Shown here piece after piece: positions 13,334 to 28,300 of a DNA stretch of 64,000 nt. Numbering within the stretch: the stretch's first letter is position 1; every line of letters starts with the position of its first letter. The DNA is from Mycteria americana (lineage: Eukaryota; Chordata; Aves; Ciconiiformes; Ciconiidae), in the NCBI RefSeq assembly GCF_035582795.1, contig NC_134366.1, forward strand, positions 134,316,756 to 134,380,755. Reading direction: 5' to 3'. The notes under the pieces are model-generated. The model did no database searches, was not told where the DNA came from, and was given only the letters and a program-made list of their open reading frames with translations. Made by a program: the position numbers and the translations under genes.

Positions 13334-16300
13334 TCTGAAGTACCTTCACAATTTTTCTGAACTCCTTTGCAGGTAAACCCTCAGCTTGAGCCTTGTAGGT
13401 GTGCTGGTTCTAGGAAACCAGGCACACAGGGATAGTGACACTGTGTCACTGAGGCACCTGATTTGTACCTGAGCTGCAGTGCTCGTCTCTGAGCTCTCTG
13501 ATCAGTAAATGAAGAGAGGGAGGAAGCCTCTCCAAAACCAGGAGATTAATTTGGTGTCTGGGGACAGTGACATCTTAAATTTGATGAGTAAGTAAGGTGG
13601 TGTGTTTGGTCCTGTCCTCCCTTGCTTTCCTTCATGTTTGCTTGCATTCTCAGGCCACAATTAAAGCATTGGTTGAAATAACTTGGGGTTTCATAGAGTT
13701 CTGGTCCAAATGCAGAAACTATTTTCCATGAGCTAAGTTGACTGTTCATTCAAAAGAACTGAGTGCTGAAAGGACTATTCATTCTCTACATCAGGTTAAA
13801 CTTATCTGGTCCATCTTTCATCTGCCTACTGAGTTTATTAGGATTTCATAATAACTGAAAAAGGGGTTATTAAATTAATTTGATTAGAATTGGCAACAAA
13901 AGTGTTTAAAACTTTCCTACCCTTCCTTTTGAACTATTCTGTCAAAATAAAAAAGATCAGTACTACAAAAATGTATCCGTATTTTTTTAATAATCTGTTA
14001 AAAGATAGTGTTCTTCAAAAAATCTTTGAACTAGCTATAGCAGCTACTGCTACCCAATTCCTTTCTGTAGGTGGGTTCCCAGGCTGTGCACAGGCTTGTT
14101 GAAGACAAGCAGACGGTACCTGTGCTTTGCAATTCTCCTTGTGTGTACTTGCCTGCAGGATTGGCGCTGCGTCTCATGTCTTTGAGAAATGCAACTGTTC
14201 CAGGAAAAAAGGGTATATTTCCAGTTTATCACTGTTGCTTTAAAACTTCAGAATCTGGCAGCAATATGAAAAAAATATTTCACTCTTTGTCAGTGTTCAT
14301 TTCAATGCTTTTTTGGAGAAGTGGCAGCAATTTGCAATCAGACAGCTCAGTGCAGTTGGAAATATTTAATTTCCAGAAAGTGGAAGTTCTGGGCTCCTGT
14401 GGAGTCCTAAAGACTGAAGATAATATATAGGCCCCAACCTTGCTTTCATTTAAGTCATTGGCAAAATTCCCATTGACTTCAAGTGAAGCAGGATTGGCCC
14501 AGTTTCAAAGAAGGAGTATTATTAGGTTTAACATTTTAAACCCACAAACATAAGGAGCAGACTTAACATTATCATGATTGAGCATTTTATTTTCAAATGC
14601 ATTTGACAGTATATTCAAACAAAGAAATGTGGCTTATCTTTTAAACTTTCAAATTGCTGGCTTGAGCAAAATGTGAGCTGCTTTCTATTAAATAATGCAA
14701 TGAAAAGTATCGGGACAGAATTGCATTTGGCAGAAGAAAATACTGTATTTATTTCATTGTAATCCAGTCATTGGTTTATGGCTGCAGAGTCCTCAAGCAA
14801 ATATCATAAATCCACATGACGTCCTTGCATGTTCTAGCAGACTTTGCATTTGGGTCTCAGAGTTAGCTGAAAGATGTGTTAAAACTCATGTAACCAGGCA
14901 GCTTCCTGTCAGCCACCCATCTGAGAAGCCTCAGAAGTGCTAGTGATTGCAGTGAGGTTTTGGATGAAGCTACGCACCAGCAATTGGCTCCAGATATGTC
15001 CACTACAGAGGAGAAGACCACGTGAAATACAACTGAAATTTCCCACAACAAGCTAACAAAAACACTTTGGAGCTTTCTGACATCACAGTTGTGAGAGAAA
15101 TTCAGTTTTAGGGGCATGTACGTAAACCCCAGAGCTAAAAGTGTTGCCAGGATGAAAGGCTGCTCTAACCAGCTCTGTCTGGCACAGTTTACCTGACTGA
15201 TGGAGTTTCTTAGGCATTGTCCTACCTATTGTATCCTGGGCGGGTTGCCTACTCTTCAGCTGCACGAGTGACCGCACCTTGTTGCGGACACTGTGCTAAT
15301 GAAAGGGCAAAAGAGACGTGCGCCAGGTGCTCCTGAGGACAGTGAATTGGATCCTGTTTTGGGTGTAGATACAGTTCAGCAGGAGAGAGGAGGGGGCTGC
15401 AGGCTTCCCAAGCCCTGCTTGAAGGCTCCTCTGGAGGTTGTGCTGCTTTGAGGCTCAGATGGAGACTCAAGAGGTGTGGGACTGCGGGCTGGGTCCATGG
15501 TGGCAGCAAACAGCAATGACTTCATTGCAAGGAATGGCTGGACTAGACCAGATGTGCCTGGATCTCCGGTGTCTTCATAAACAGGGATCTCAGAAGCAGC
15601 CTCTTCACCAAGCTGCCCTGTGGAGTCTCTGGTGTCTGCTTACCTGGTGTTTCTGGCTGTAATGGACTTGCTTGGGGTACAGCTGGGCACAGAGTCCAGA
15701 GGATACCTTCCTCCTACACCAGCGTGTTGGGATCTGTGCATGAATGAGGAGGGATACGGTCAGGCTCTAACAACAGAAAAATACTAATATTTGAATTGTG
15801 TTCTTCCTCTATGCCTTAGAAGTTGATTGAGTTTTGCTTGCTCAGTTGTGTATCCATATGTATAAGACTCCTATGATGTGTTTTATTTCCCTTTGTATTA
15901 TTCAAATAAAGGAAACAGAGAAGATTCAAAGGCAGTCAAGAGTAGGGATGTTATATCCTAACTTCTCAGAGCTAAGGGATTTCCAAGAATGTACCATGAG
16001 AAACTTCTGATGACGGCTTGTGATCTGCATGGGCCAAAGTGTGAGCAGGGACTTGCGCTGCCAAGGGCTCCAAATTCCCTCTCCTCCTGCTCTCGCAGAG
16101 ACAGAGGGTGAAGAGTGACTTCTCATTTTCAGAGGAAGTGATGAAGGCACCTGATGTGTTACAGGTCTGCCAGGGGCTCCAGCAGTCATGGACAGATACT
16201 TAACGCTGGCCATGAGAAGACAAGAGTATGAAAAATTACTTAGGATTTGCTTGTTTGCCATTAGGAAGAAGTAACAAAAATACTCATTTTATAATTGGCT

Positions 16301-19300
16301 GCTCAATAAACAAATTTACTGCAACATTCAAGCTTCCTACCACTTGCATGCTGAGTTCAAAGTGACAGGTTAAGTGGCTAGTGATGGTACCAATAACTGA
16401 AAAAGTGTATGATTGATTAAAAAATGAACCCTAGTATGCTGCCAGATGAAAGAACCTGATTGTATTTACAATATGGAAGATGAATCTGTTCATCCACTGC
16501 TTTCTACTACAGCAATTGCAGATGTTGTGAGCACTGTAACTGAAGGAAAATTAATCTGGTAATTTTTATACTAGCAAGCCCATTCAAATAAACAATAATG
16601 GCAATTTACCATCTATCCAGAATAACTCTTCTCTGCAGACTTCAACATAGACCAGTGAGTCTTTTCTTAATCCATTTAATTTCATGTTTGTTTATCATAA
16701 TACAGAGAGGACATGTACTGAGTAAACAGGTTGTTTTAGAAAGTTAATAACTCCTGAGTTATTAGATGAGACTTTGTGCCTAAACAAACACAGAGACATA
16801 AACGAGTTAACTAGTTATAGTCAGTTCTAGGAAGGAATGACAACCACATAACTCAGTTTATCCATGGAAGGTAAAACTCCTGTAAAGAGTCATTTTCATT
16901 TCAGAGTGCAATAACAAATAATTTGTTTAAAAACATATTTTTAAAGGCTTGATCCTGTTCCACTGAATGGGATGGTTTGCCACTGAACCAGACACTGAAT
17001 CGTCAGAATCAGGCCATTAATGAAGTCTGAAAACAATTAATGCAGAATGTGTATTCCTGAATATTTTGCTATATTATATACTTTCAGAATGTACATTTTG
17101 AAGAATACCTGTGGCTCCCTAGAAATATTCAGTGCCTGTAATAAGGGGAAAAAATGCTGGGAGGAAATTGATTAATTTTTTCAGTTAAAAACGTATACTT
17201 TCTTGTTGATACAGGATGTAACCACTAAGTAATCTTTGACATTTTTCTTTGAGAAGATTACAGATCTTTCTCTAAAACACCAATTTTAAAGGCTGTCTTG
17301 TTATCTACAGTTGATGCTCTTACCATTCCTTTTTATAGCAACCATTTTTCAAACGGCTTTTGAGCCAGTGCCTCAGTCTAGTAGCCATTGTCTCTTTGAA
17401 CACTCTTTATTCTGCCCAGTGCCTAAATTGCTGACTATCCCAGATCTAGAAGATGAATTACTGCAATGAAAAATATTCAACCATCAAAATGGCTGCTGTC
17501 TTTGCAAGAAACTGCATTAAAGACTGGAAGTGGCCTAGCCTAGATATTCCCAGTATTAGCAATGTATTAAAGAAATCAGAAGTGCATTTACCGTGTAATA
17601 TGTTAAAGATTCAAGAGCTGGTGGGATAAATGCATCAGCAAATACAGTGCATAACTTCCTTGCCTCTCTCTATGTATTCTCTTTTTCATGAACTGTTGTT
17701 TACACTGAAATTTCCTGTCTCTATACAGAAGTTATGCTACCTCTGCTGGTAAATCTGGCTATTTTAATCTGTTTATGTGTTGATCCAGCAAAAATGTGCT
17801 TGGTACATCCTCTGGTGGCAACACTTGGAAACATCAGTTGGGTTTGCAAAGAACTGACTCTCCAGTTTCTGTCTTCATGTATTAGAGCCACCTTTTCCCC
17901 ACTTAGGCAGAGGAGACCTTGTGGGCAAAAGCGTCCAGAAGGAGCCCTTGGGGAGCAGAAGACCACCTCCATCCCAGGCTGGGCTGCCCTGGGACGGGCT
18001 GCCAGCCACAGGGTTGTCCACTGCATGAGTTTGGAGGGCTGATGGCACCATCACACCACAGCTCTCCATTTGTACCCCTCCATACCATCCTGCCACCTCA
18101 AACTATTATATTTTTATGGAACAGAAGTGAATTTGTGTAAGTCTTGGTTGTGGTTCGTTTTCCCTGGAGTGCCCCTCATGCCCAAAGAAACCACAGCAGC
18201 CCTTTGTGAAGCGCTGGCACTCAGGGCAGGCACAGGTGGCAAAACCCCGCGCCAGGGAGGGAGGTAATATAGATGAGAACATGCTGCCGGCTCTCTGTAT
18301 TTAATGCAAACGGGACAAAGTAAGGATTATTGAAGCAGTTTTCCACTAGGATGGATGAGCCTGACGGGGCAGAATGTGACAGTCTAGATATTGAGAAGCA
18401 GCACCATGAGGTCCCCTCACCTCTCCCTGCTTCTTCTTCCAAGGCAGCCCGGGCACTGCTCCTCCTCACGGCTGGAAGCCAGCGAGCACGACAGCGTCAC
18501 TTACGGATTAATAATCTGCACAAGGAACAAAGAAAGAGCTACAAAATAGGTGTGGGATTATATTACTTTAAAACTGGTTAGCACATGATTGTCTGAGGAA
18601 TATGTGCAAATAGCTCCTTTTCTGATCAGGAGGTTTTCTGTTTTACCCAAAACATAGCTATTTGCTTTTCTTCTTTTTTACCCTTTTAAGTTCAGGAGAT
18701 GGGCAACATACAAAATGTTTTACTGCACTAGTTTTCACCCTAACAGCGAAGGGAGATTAGTAACTACTTAATCAGCTTCCCAAGACACATTGACAAAGCC
18801 CATGAAATTAGGCCATGCAGATTTCTCAGTCCCGGAGAGTGGACTGTGCTGAGGGTGAATTTCTGTCCTCAGGGGTGAGCCCCGGGAGGGAGGCAAGGAG
18901 GACAGGAAAGAGGGGCATCAGGAACCACTGGGAGATGGTGCCAGGTGGGATCAGTAGCATCTGGTCATCACTTGCAGTCTTCAGGCGGGATGGTGGCTTC
19001 TCTGTACCATGGAGATTACAGACTAAACAAAATGAAGAAAAGTGGCCGGTGCAGAAAATAGCGGGGTTGGCACCAGGCTTTCTTCACAGGAGAGGACTTT
19101 TGGCAGGTGAGATCACAGCCTTGCGGTGGGTAACAGGCCGTTAGGAACAGGACAAATTTCTGGGTCTCTGCCTGAGGGTGCTGCCAGGCCTGTCCCTGTC
19201 CCCAGGGAGGTGCCTGATGCCGGGACAGGGGCTGCCCCGGTGTCCCTGGCTGCTCCTGGCTGAGGTGGTGGGACAGGATGGGCTGCCAAGCCCTGCCCTG

Positions 19301-22300
19301 CCACCCCAGGGAGCCCCCAGTCCTCATGGTGCCCTGCTGCACTACCATTTCCACACCACCCAAGAGGGACGAGGGCAAGGCAGGGGGACATGGTCACTGA
19401 AGCTGAGTGTGGTTAGCCCGGAGGAAAAGCTTTCTAAGGAGACAGGGAAGGCTCACATGAGAAGCTCTCTAAAGCAGGTTAGACAAATATCCATCAGCTT
19501 CCATTGCCTCAGTGCTGGGGTAGGACTAGACAGTGCAGCTCAACATCCCTGTGTTTTTGCAGCAGCAACAGGCTCATGTACAGCAAGGGTGAGATACATT
19601 TGCTCCTCCTCTGGGAGCAAATGCTCCTGGCAAGCCTGCTTGGTGCCACATCGGACTTCACCCAAGTAGGGCCCGTAGGAGGGAAGGTGAATCATTATTT
19701 TGGCCAGTGCTTTACAACCCTCCTTCAGTGATCCAGGAGGGATCAAGCACTTTCATTAAGTCCTTCCAGCAGTGAAACTTCAGACCTCCAAAAGGTCCAT
19801 CAGGGCCACTGGGGTGGCTCTGCCCTTCTCTCCCAAAGCAGAGGTGATCTGACTGCAGGTACCATTGAGCCCATCCATTTCCAGCCATACCAGCAAACCC
19901 TTTTTCAAGAGACTGACTACATGGCTAGGCAGAACCAATGCCATTTTGTAGTAACTTGCTGTGAACAATCAATAAGTGGTGCCTGCAAGCCTAATATTTA
20001 TTCAAACTGCATTATTAGAAGGGAAAACTATTAGACACTCTGGGTACTAGAATGTTTTACTACAGCTCTGGCAAGAGGAAAACTTGTGCAAGTCTATAAC
20101 AAACATAAGCAGACAATAAATATCTTCCAGGCCATCTTCTACTGCTCAGAGATAATTTGCCTGAGGTACTATGTAAGAGACAGGTCCTGAACAGAGCTTT
20201 GAAGAAGTGAAGTGTTTGAACCATCCCTATTTTCCTGGACCATCCAGGAAATAAAGAGATATTTCTTGGAAAAGAGATATTTCAGGATAAACACATATCC
20301 TGGAGATCTGTGAGTCAGAAAAAGAGAAGACCCATTCGTCCTGCAGCTGGAGCTGAAGGACTAACAGGAATGAGAAAGAGTGGAAACTTATTTCTGTCAG
20401 GTAATGCCTGAATGTGCACAGAGGTAGACTATTTACTAGATTACAAAGGTGACTCAGTCACTTCCGGAGAAAAGTGTTACACTTTGGCCAAATCCAATCC
20501 TTACACCATCAGATCAAGGGGTCTTATGCACTGAAGGGGATAGAAAGGGATAAACATTTTTCCCAAGAAGTGCATAAGCTCTTTAATATGTCATTAATCC
20601 CTCATTTTATCATTTTATTAAAAACTTTTAAAAGTAAAAAGATCTTTGTCACTCCCGGTGCATCCACAAAGAGATTCCTGTGTCCCTGTCGGAAGTGGTC
20701 AGCACCCTTTTTTGGCTCTTTGCTTAAGACCCATCACCTGATTGCGGTGACAGGAAAGATTCTGGATTTGTTTTGATTGATTTGTGTCCTGTCTGTTTTC
20801 CTTCTCATCTTCTCACTCAACTGCCCCCCTAATTGTATACCTAATCTGCAGGTATACAAATGAGCAGGGACAACTTTTATCGTATAAAGTTCAGAGTTCA
20901 GCATCAGTTCTGGCTTTCCCCTGGCAGGGCTGGAGGAGCTATTCCTTAGGGAGCTCTCTTTTGCAGTCTCCGGGGCTGGTGGTGCTCTCTTAGACTGCAT
21001 CTCCACCTTCTGTCTGGCTAAGGCACGAGCCCTGGATGTGCCAAGCCTGCTAACCCCTTGCAAGAGTGGTCTGCCTCCAATGGCCAAACGTAGATCTCAG
21101 CTGGCAAGCAGGAGGCAATGGAGTTACCTGGTGTGGCAACCATCAGCCACAGCTGTCTCTTATCCACAGCTGGTGCATTACCCTGAGCTACAGGCACCGG
21201 CCAGATGTGGGAGGCAGCACTGGCAGCCCCCATCTCTCAGCCAGGCTGACGCTGGCAGCCACACCACTCGGCTTGGCAGAGGAGCGCTCTCACAGATGGG
21301 TTAAGCGCAGGCAGCCGCTGATGCCTGCCTCTTCTTGATAAGACCAGCCCTTGCCTAAGCTCCTCTTTCTATTCTGCTGGTGGCTATTTGGCTGCCAGCA
21401 TCAGGGGAGCAGAGGGCTCCTGAGCTGAGCCAAGCAGCACACTCGCTCTCTGCCCCATCTCTGCTGGCAGAAGGCAACAGGCAGTACTGTCTCCTGGCAC
21501 GGTCCAAATGAGCGACTTCTCCTCGTCAGCCCATAGGAGAGTTGCCCACATCCCTGTCTCCTAGAAAGCAGTTTCCCAGAAGCAAAAGAGCAGCAGAGCC
21601 CTCTCGTACCATGCTCCAGGGGTGAGTTGCAAGTAGCAACTGAAAGACAGCTGGGAGCAACGTCCTAGGGCAAGTGTGTCTCACCTGCCTCTCCCTACAG
21701 CACAGCATGGATCAGTGTGCTGGGCTAAATATCCTCTGAAAGGAGGGGGCTCAGGGACTGCCAAGACTCAGGCTGAGGATGGCTGTTTCTAAGCTAAGAG
21801 GTTTGCCAAGGTGCGGAGTGAAAGAGTGACTCAAGGTACAAATCCCAGACACATGCTGCCTAAATGATGTGTTGACTGTATTGGCCAAACATCATTGTAT
21901 TACTGGATGCTTCACCTATTTTCTATCATGTGGCCTTGATATTAAAGAACGTGGGAGGTTATTGAACACAATGTGGATTAATGAAGGAAATTCTACTGTC
22001 TGGGTCGTTCAGGGATCAGGTGAAATTACCCAAAGCATTCTTTCTGTCTTAATATCAGGAAGTTTATTACTTTGCTGACATTGCTATTACTGGGGCTGTA
22101 GTTAGACAAGATGGTAAACCTGTTTTAAGATGCTTATTACAAGATCAAAAACCCTGTGGCCATATGACACAAAACACTAAAACAACTTCAGTCTGTCAGT
22201 TCAAATTTGTTCCAAATATTTTGAATTCTTAGTACAACTTCAATCTGTCTTGACAGATCAGTTTTTAGCTCATTCTGCCCACTCTAATTTTATGCTGAAT

Positions 22301-25300
22301 ACACATCATCTGTTTACCCATAGTTGGGATAAAGCCTGGCATATATCCATACCCTGTACTCTGGCTAATTCATCAGAAATATGCCCATGCCTCATTCAGA
22401 TCAGATTTGTACCACGGGATGATCCAGGAGCACACAGATCTTGTGCTGTGGAAGCAGAGCCCGTGCGTGCCCTGTTGACAGAAATGGTATGTGACAGAAA
22501 GAATCTAGAAAGAAAGTAAAAAGTATAAAAGCTGGAGGAAAGCTGATGAGCAAAGAAGAATGAGATCTGACTTAAAAAGAAAAAAAAAACAAAAAAACAA
22601 AAAACCACGTGAAACAAAAGATGTCAAAACCACGCACAACACTGCATGTAATTCAAATACAGTTACACATAGTACCACATGTAAAGCATTGAGAATACGG
22701 ATTAAAGGTAATTCAAGATTAGGCAGAAGATCAATGCAAACTTCTTGACTTGATGAAGGAATTACTGAGTGAAAATCTGTGGTCTATTTTATGAAGACCA
22801 GGCCAAATAGAGTGAACCTTTCCGCTTTAATGTTGGTTGATCTTAAGTAACTGCAAGTCACTTCGGTGAAGCAGTCTGGATTGCACATGTGGACTTGAAT
22901 ACATTTTTACTACAGCTCTGAACGTAAGGCTGTACAGCTGGAAACAAACAGGAAGAATGCAGCGATAAAATGGGAGGACTCTATCTGGAGGAGATGAAGA
23001 AAATCTCATTAAAAACTAATGAAAGACAATTTAAGAGACTAAGGAGATAAAAAATACCACATGATCTCATTAAATTAGCAATTGAAAAACTCTTGAGAGC
23101 AGATTTAGGCTTGACAGATTTCTAACTTCTTTCCTTCCTCTAGGCAAATGTCCTCCTCTTACAGGTGCAGCTGCTTTGTTTTGGGTGACAGCAGCTCTAC
23201 CCCTGCATGTAGACATTCATCACAGCTAAAATGTCAGCTGGAATTCGTTGCTGGGAAGAAGACCATGTTTTGATTTTTTTCTCTCCTTCTTCTGGCTGCT
23301 AGGGAAAGGGACAGGCATTAAGAGGGGTATGTCATCACCTGGTCTCTTGTTGCCTAATGAGCTTGCCAAAATTGAAGATATTTGGGTTCTTCCTTCTTAG
23401 AAATTGGTGGGAAAGCAGCATTATTAAAAAACTGTAAAAGCAATCTCATCTATGCATAGCTAGATGTCTTTCTGTATGAAAAAATTACCAAAGTAATACC
23501 AGATTGCTCTTTTCTATCTGGCTAATCGCAAGAGGAGGTGTGTATTTGAGATCACAAAGTCTCTTCTGTTTAGACAAGGTAATGTTACCTCACATTATCA
23601 GTCTCTTCATTTACAGGACAACTGCCAGACACTTTCTCAAAGAGCATTCCTTTTTTTTCTCTCTCTCTCTTTGAGAAATAAAAACAATTGCTTAACAAAA
23701 CAAAGGTAGAATGCAGGTTGGTCTAGAAAGGATCTGGAGGCTAAATGAAAAGAGAAATTTAGCTAATATAATAAAAGTCCTATAGAGCATGACTAAAACT
23801 GGTTGAAATCTGAAATCTTGATAATTTAGGGTATTCTGACATAACTGAAATTTCATTCTGGTTCAGAAAAATACCAGAAATGTCAAAAAGGGCACTTTCC
23901 TTCCTTGCAGCTGAAACAAAGATCCATCTTCCAAGGCTCCTTACCTTTGAGACCCCAAGATTATGCACACTGTAGGCTCTTCTCTCAAGACAAATAATCC
24001 ACCCAAAATAATTCCATGGTTTTTGTGAATTAAAACAAAAGCATTACTGTGCAGAAATGCAACGAATGACACAGGTTAGCACTCATGTAAATGGACATGG
24101 GATTCTGCTCTAATTCAAAAACAATTGGCAATGGCAACCTACTGGTTGCACATCCACTTCTTAAAAATGGAAAAATGTCCTTATCACTCTGTCCCTCAGC
24201 TTTATGAATTTGACAGTCGCTGTTATGGACAGTGAAAAAAAGGTTCTGCAGCTCGTAACTGCAAGACCCCAATCGTATCTTCCTTCTCTGCATTTACCAA
24301 ATGAAAAGGGTGTGAAATTAGCTTGTTAGCCTTTTAGTGATTAAAAACAAAGTTAATTGTGATGGAACACTAACCACAATTATGGTAATCAACTCTAAAA
24401 TGGGAATGAATCCTTAATATTAGATTCAATTTTGTTAATGAGAAACTGGATTTAAGAACTGTTACTTGATTAACTAACCAAGAGATGTAAAGAAGCAGGG
24501 AAAGCCTGAACATAATATACCACTCAAATCCTTTTGGGAAAGGGTAAATACTATAATATCAAGTAGCACACAAAAAGCTCTGCAGCCACCCACTACTAAA
24601 TGCATTTGGGAAAGAACCCACACAGGCAAGGGAAGGTGTCCGATCAGGAGAAGCAAGAGGAGGTTGTGCCTTGGAGCAAGCAAACAAAAGCAACATGATA
24701 CAGGTGTCAGGAGGCCTTAGAGGGAGGAGGCAGAGTTCAGATTTAAGGGTTAGAGGACATGGTAAATGATCCATTAATCTGCCTCTATAGTGATGCTCCT
24801 TTGAGGTACTGCAGGTACTGTCTTTGCATAAACCAGTAATTTTCACGAATCTTCACAAACTTCACTTATTCCCAGACTGTGGACACAGGTGACAGGGACC
24901 TCTGAAGCTGGGTGTCAACTCAAGCAATACTCGCTTTTGTAGGTAGTGCCAAAGGCCTTGAAAGCAGAGGAGTTTTTTTCCCCATGCCATTCTTGGCATT
25001 TCAGCACAGTGAGCACCTAGGAAGGGCTGCCGATCATTGTGCCTTGAGGAAATCCTGTGAGAAAAGTGTTTATGCCAAACAGGTATGTAAACATCTGCCC
25101 GTGCAGTGCGCACTTAGGCTGGGTTGTCTTATTGTTCAGGAAAGATGTGTGCATTGCTTTAACATAATAAATTGTTACCTTATCTTTATTATTACAAAGG
25201 AAGCCCTTGGGGACTATACCTGGGCTCACAGTGCTCACAGCTCTCAGCTTTGCGTTTCCTAACAGCACTGATTGCATTAAAATCAAACAGATGAGCTCCA

Positions 25301-28300
25301 CTTTGCAAGTAAGAAGCAGCAAAAACCAGTGGGACTCCCTGAAGAGTTGGAGGCAAACCAGCACCGGGACTCATGGTGCTCCTCAAAGCCACTGGTGGCT
25401 CTGCTGCTGCTGGCCCCAACACCGCAAAGATTTCCAATGCCACTGCAGTGATGCCGGGAGAGCGGTGCCCTGAGCCATGGGTGCACCGAGCACCCGCTGG
25501 GGCCGCAGGACTGGCTTTGTAGCCACCCTTACTCCTGGGGACACTGCTACCGCAGCCTGACTTGCCACTGCCTTTGTTGCAGGTTACTGTTGCTTCGTGG
25601 CACCACACGACCCACTTAATTGGAATTCGTGACGACTTATGTAGTGGCAATTTGGATTTGATTTCCAGCGTTTATTTGTGATTTTTATCTGAGTAGATGT
25701 GATCTCAACAAATGGCTTAATCTACAGTTTTCTTTCCATTTTTAGCAGAAACTAGCCTCAATTTTCATACAAGTAATTTTTCTTGCAGGGTATCTCTTTG
25801 CCCACAGATTCCTCCTTGAACAAGGGGCATAGGTCAGAAAAAAAGCAGATACCAAATTATGATGCAGAGAGAGACATACACAGATATGAATTTTCTTTGT
25901 CTGCCTTTTATGCTGGGGAACAAACCCTGCCTGAAGCTCTATAGTATGCAGACATCTAGTGGCTGGATAATATACTGCAATTAAACATCTTTACAGGACA
26001 CCTGTAAAAATTTTGCACAGTCACATCATCATCTGAAGGCCAGATACCTTGGGTCCTGTTGAAAACAGATTCTTTGGCTCTGCAAGTCCTTTTTTCATTC
26101 ATTACTGCTCTAGTCACGGTTATTTTGAGACGCTCTGGCCTCGTATGTTTCTAGGATTTCATTTTAAATTGTGTGGAACTAGGGTGGTCAAAACATAAAA
26201 TGCCAAGAAATCAGGAAGGTTCAAAATGCTGCAGCACATCTGCTAAATCACAGCCTATAATTTCACACTGAGACTCATGCACTTGATAATCATTACCGGC
26301 TTCCCTGCCAAGAGCACACAGCTCTCAGGGTTTTTTGTGTTTGTTTTTGATTTGCCTCTTGAGTAAACATCTCCTTATCTATGTGAATTACTACATGTTT
26401 CTAAGCCATGAATAAATCTTTCCGCTACCTTTGGTTTGCATTTTTTTCTTCTTGCTCAGCCACACATACGATTATTCAAGTAAAGAGACCAAGCTTTTTC
26501 CTAATTATGATTCAAGATAATGAAATTCACTTCCAACTGACCTATAGTGCACCAAAAAAATCTGGTATCTTCACAACATGAGGTTAAACACACGTTTTCC
26601 AGAACTGCTTTATACCGGCTATTTAAAACACTGCTGACATAGTGTATCATATGCAGTTGTATGTGTTTCACTGACTTATCATAGCTTTCATCTGTTTCGT
26701 GCTCACCACTGTCAGACGTTTACATGGGAAGCACTTCAGAAAGCACTGTTTGTAGTGTATATTTATATTAAAGCCTAAGGGATGCATGGAGTTTATGTCT
26801 ATGTAAGATCAAGATGTTTTTGTCTCCATCTCAGACACAAACATCACCTTAAATAATAAGCACAAGAGTTGCTTGTGCCCTTGAACCTCCAGCCTTCTCA
26901 AGTGCTTCACTTTCTAAAAGAATGGAGTTTGTTTTATGACCTTATTTCTTTATTGTCTTCCAGGGGTGGGGGGGGGGTAACCCAACACAGGGAACGTAGT
27001 GAACAGGCAGGGTTTGGGATAAGGATTGGTGTGTGCTGCCCAAGGACGAGCAGCAATTGCCTGGCACTGGTGGGAGAGGGGCTGGAGATCAGCAGACTTG
27101 GGAACAAGGCTTGCTAGATGTGGTTCTAATCATGGATTTGGGAGCTGGCTGTGAGTTAGTCAGCTGGTTTTACCCAACCCAGAATGGACCGCTTCCAACA
27201 CAATCGAGTTGAGATGAAAGTAGAGAAGGAATATTTCCAACCACATCCCTGCTAGAGAAAAAGACAATTAAGGAAGTTTCTTTATGCTGTTTTAGCTTCA
27301 TGCTATTCTTATGCTTTCTTTTTTCTTTGTTATTCAAGGCATAAATAGCTCATTGTGTACTTTCTAGTACAAAGCAAGTTATTTTCAAGTTTATCTAATA
27401 TTCTCAGGCCCCTTCTTCAGTTGTTTGCTTGTTATCTGGGGAGGAGAAGGGCCTCTTTGGATCAACATGGGGTCAAGGCTCTGGGGAAGACCAAGCAGAA
27501 ATGAAGAGCTGCCACCGCCTCTGCACACAGCATGGTAGGAACACTGGTGAGAAGGATGTGAAGATACTGGACAAAAGGGTCACAAAAGATGACCCAGCAA
27601 TGAAAAACAAACCTTGCAATAGAAGTCATCATCTCAGCAATTTTATCAGGGAGAAGACTGAAGAGGTGACCTGACTACCGAGTCAATGCTGGGTTTTTAA
27701 CTTTGCAGATAAGGTCCTAACAAGTTCTCCTGGACAAGGACCACATGTATTGCAAGGCAATATGAAGAGTCTCTCTCTAAAATGGCTGACTGCTGAGTCT
27801 TCTTCTTATTCCTGGCATCATATGGATAGTCAGTCTATGATCAGAGAGAAATATCCCTCAGGTGATACAGGGGAGAAGGCATTTGCAAAGTGAGTGTAAA
27901 GATAAGTTCATTAATACATCTGAAGCATTCAAATGAATACTGTAAGAGAGAAAGCCCCATGAGAAAATGAATGATTATGTCTTCAGAGCAAGTGTCGAAC
28001 AGCACTCAGTATAAAGGACCCGTGACTGAATAATGAACAATGGGGGAAAAGAGAAGGGAATAGGACTTAGTGAACACATGTTCACTAAGCAAAGGGAAAA
28101 ATATCCAATCATACAAATACCAACAGTATACATACAGTGCTGGTGAACTGATGCTAGGCACACAGTCTTCAAACTGGAATTTCTTAGCTTTAATTAGAAT
28201 TTCTAAAATTCATTTTAAATTGTCCTTGTTTTAAAAATAGTTTTTCTATGTATAGCATTCTAAAGATACCAACATGCACACGGATGTATGCTTACAATGA

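Noticed and set aside
19016-19669. Overlapping ORFs on both strands, up to 163 residues
   Set aside because: They sit in a GC-rich patch where stops are rare, overlap in several frames and carry no recognised motif.
25192-25650. 152-residue minus-strand ORF
   Set aside because: GC-rich low-constraint sequence with overlapping frames on both strands and no domain or splice signal support.
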